This document shows positions 63,463 through 64,000 of a DNA stretch of 64,000 nt, piece after piece. The stretch is from Nonomuraea coxensis DSM 45129 (GTDB taxonomy: Bacteria; Actinomycetota; Actinomycetes; Streptosporangiales; Streptosporangiaceae), in the NCBI RefSeq assembly GCF_019397265.1, contig NZ_CP068985.1, forward strand, positions 868,001 through 932,000. The letters run 5' to 3'. The stretch's first letter is position 1, and each line of letters begins with the position of its first letter. Below the pieces are notes generated by a model, which was not told the DNA's origin, did no database searches, and worked only from the letters and a program-made list of their open reading frames with translations. The position numbers were made by a program, and so were the translations under genes.

Positions 63463-64000
63463 CGATCGACGTGGGCGAACAGCCGCTCCCAGCCGTCCAG
63501 CACGTGGCCGAGGCGGAACGCCTCGGCCCGTGCGCGGGCGTCGGCCCCCAGCCGCCGCCGCTCCTCCACGGAATCCGCCAGCCGGCCCAGCTCGGCCGCG
63601 AAGGCGGCCACGTCACCCGGCGGCACCAGCACCTGGCCCGCCGACCGCACGCCGCCCGAGACGTCGAAGGCCACCGACGGCACCCCGTGCGCCCCCGACT
63701 CCAGCAGCACGACGGGCAGGCCCTCGTGCTCGCTGGTCAGCCCCACCACCGACGCCGCCAGGTACTCGGCGGTCATGCCGGCCGCGGGGACCCGGCCGCG
63801 GAAGACCACCCGCCCGGCCACGCCCTCCCGCTCGGCGTGCGCGCGCAGCCGCTCCCGCTCGCCGCCGTCGCCGATCAGGTGCAGCTCCCACGGCTCCGGC
63901 ACACCGGAACGGGCGAACGCGCTGATCAGCCGGTCGAACCGCTTGACCCCCTCCAGCCGGCCGACGCCCAGCACCCGGGGGACGTCGAGCGCGGCCATCC
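63459..64000 (-). CDS. GT4-family glycosyltransferase, C-terminal part
   Basis: The visible 180 residues are the nucleotide-binding half of a GT-B glycosyltransferase (Glycos_transf_1): VLGVGRLEGVKRFDRLISAF, LHLIGDGGERERL, and the EHEGLPVVLLESGAHGVPSVAFD acceptor-loop region (E-x7-E). The gene runs off the right edge, so the N-terminal domain is not seen. It belongs to the same glycan locus. Confidence 0.9.
   Translation of the reverse strand, partial: MAALDVPRVLGVGRLEGVKRFDRLISAFARSGVPEPWELHLIGDGGERERLRAHAEREGVAGRVVFRGRVPAAGMTAEYLAASVVGLTSEHEGLPVVLLESGAHGVPSVAFDVSGGVRSAGQVLVPPGDVAAFAAELGRLADSVEERRRLGADARARAEAFRLGHVLDGWERLFAHVDR

Overview
The window is high-GC DNA with dense genes, GTG/TTG starts, frequent ATGA/GTGA stop-start overlaps and purine-rich ribosome sites. 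It comes from an actinomycete. The order groES-groEL / SigD-type sigma factor / DUF5319 / guaB / guaB3 / ... / cholesterol-oxidase-like GMC enzyme / guaA is the actinobacterial GroES-to-ChoD neighbourhood, and a CIRCE element precedes groES. I think a member of the Streptosporangiales (for example Nonomuraea) is most likely, but this is inference, since no rRNA or species marker is present. No tRNA, rRNA, insertion sequence, prophage or CRISPR array was seen.

Layout. 1-3083: an unknown partial gene, a THUMP-like methyltransferase, and a MarR regulator divergent from an atypical NAD(P)-dependent SDR. 3100-13300: the housekeeping core: CIRCE-groES-groEL, an apparently frameshifted DUF7711-like gene, an ECF sigma factor with a possible truncated anti-sigma partner, DUF5319, an HTH regulator, a gene-free region with two very strong hairpins, guaB, guaB3, then a TetR/hydrolase pair. 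13339-17971: an amino-sugar operon (SIS isomerase/deaminase, NagA/AgaA deacetylase, PfkB sugar kinase, class II aldolase) divergent from a DeoR repressor; together it resembles the Aga (N-acetylgalactosamine) route. 18020-31006: glpD-dinB, a secreted subtilase, a beta-propeller lipoprotein, a Ser/Thr kinase, an aldehyde dehydrogenase-GMC oxidoreductase pair, a Cds1-like protein that has lost its PLP lysine, and an acetyltransferase. 31062-39665: a DUF885 metallopeptidase, a membrane protein, guaA, a three-gene phosphorelay (REC-SpoIIE phosphatase, CHASE3 histidine kinase, single-domain REC) and a GCS2 ligase.

39691-64000 is a cell-surface glycan locus. It holds a polytopic membrane protein, a polysaccharide deacetylase, glycosyltransferases, a CDP-alcohol phosphatidyltransferase, a sulfotransferase and all six steps of CMP-pseudaminic acid synthesis (PseB, C, H, G, I, F) in three head-to-tail pairs. 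Placed inside it is a five-gene operon (acyl carrier protein, FabG-like SDR, AMP-ligase, LuxE-like acyl-protein synthetase, LuxC-like acyl reductase) without luciferase genes. Three of those enzymes carry long low-complexity extensions, and one of these is built from 27-bp tandem repeats. The best reading is a sialic-acid-like wall polymer (a teichulosonic acid type) with an associated acyl-activation and reduction module. That coupling is the most interesting candidate system in the window.
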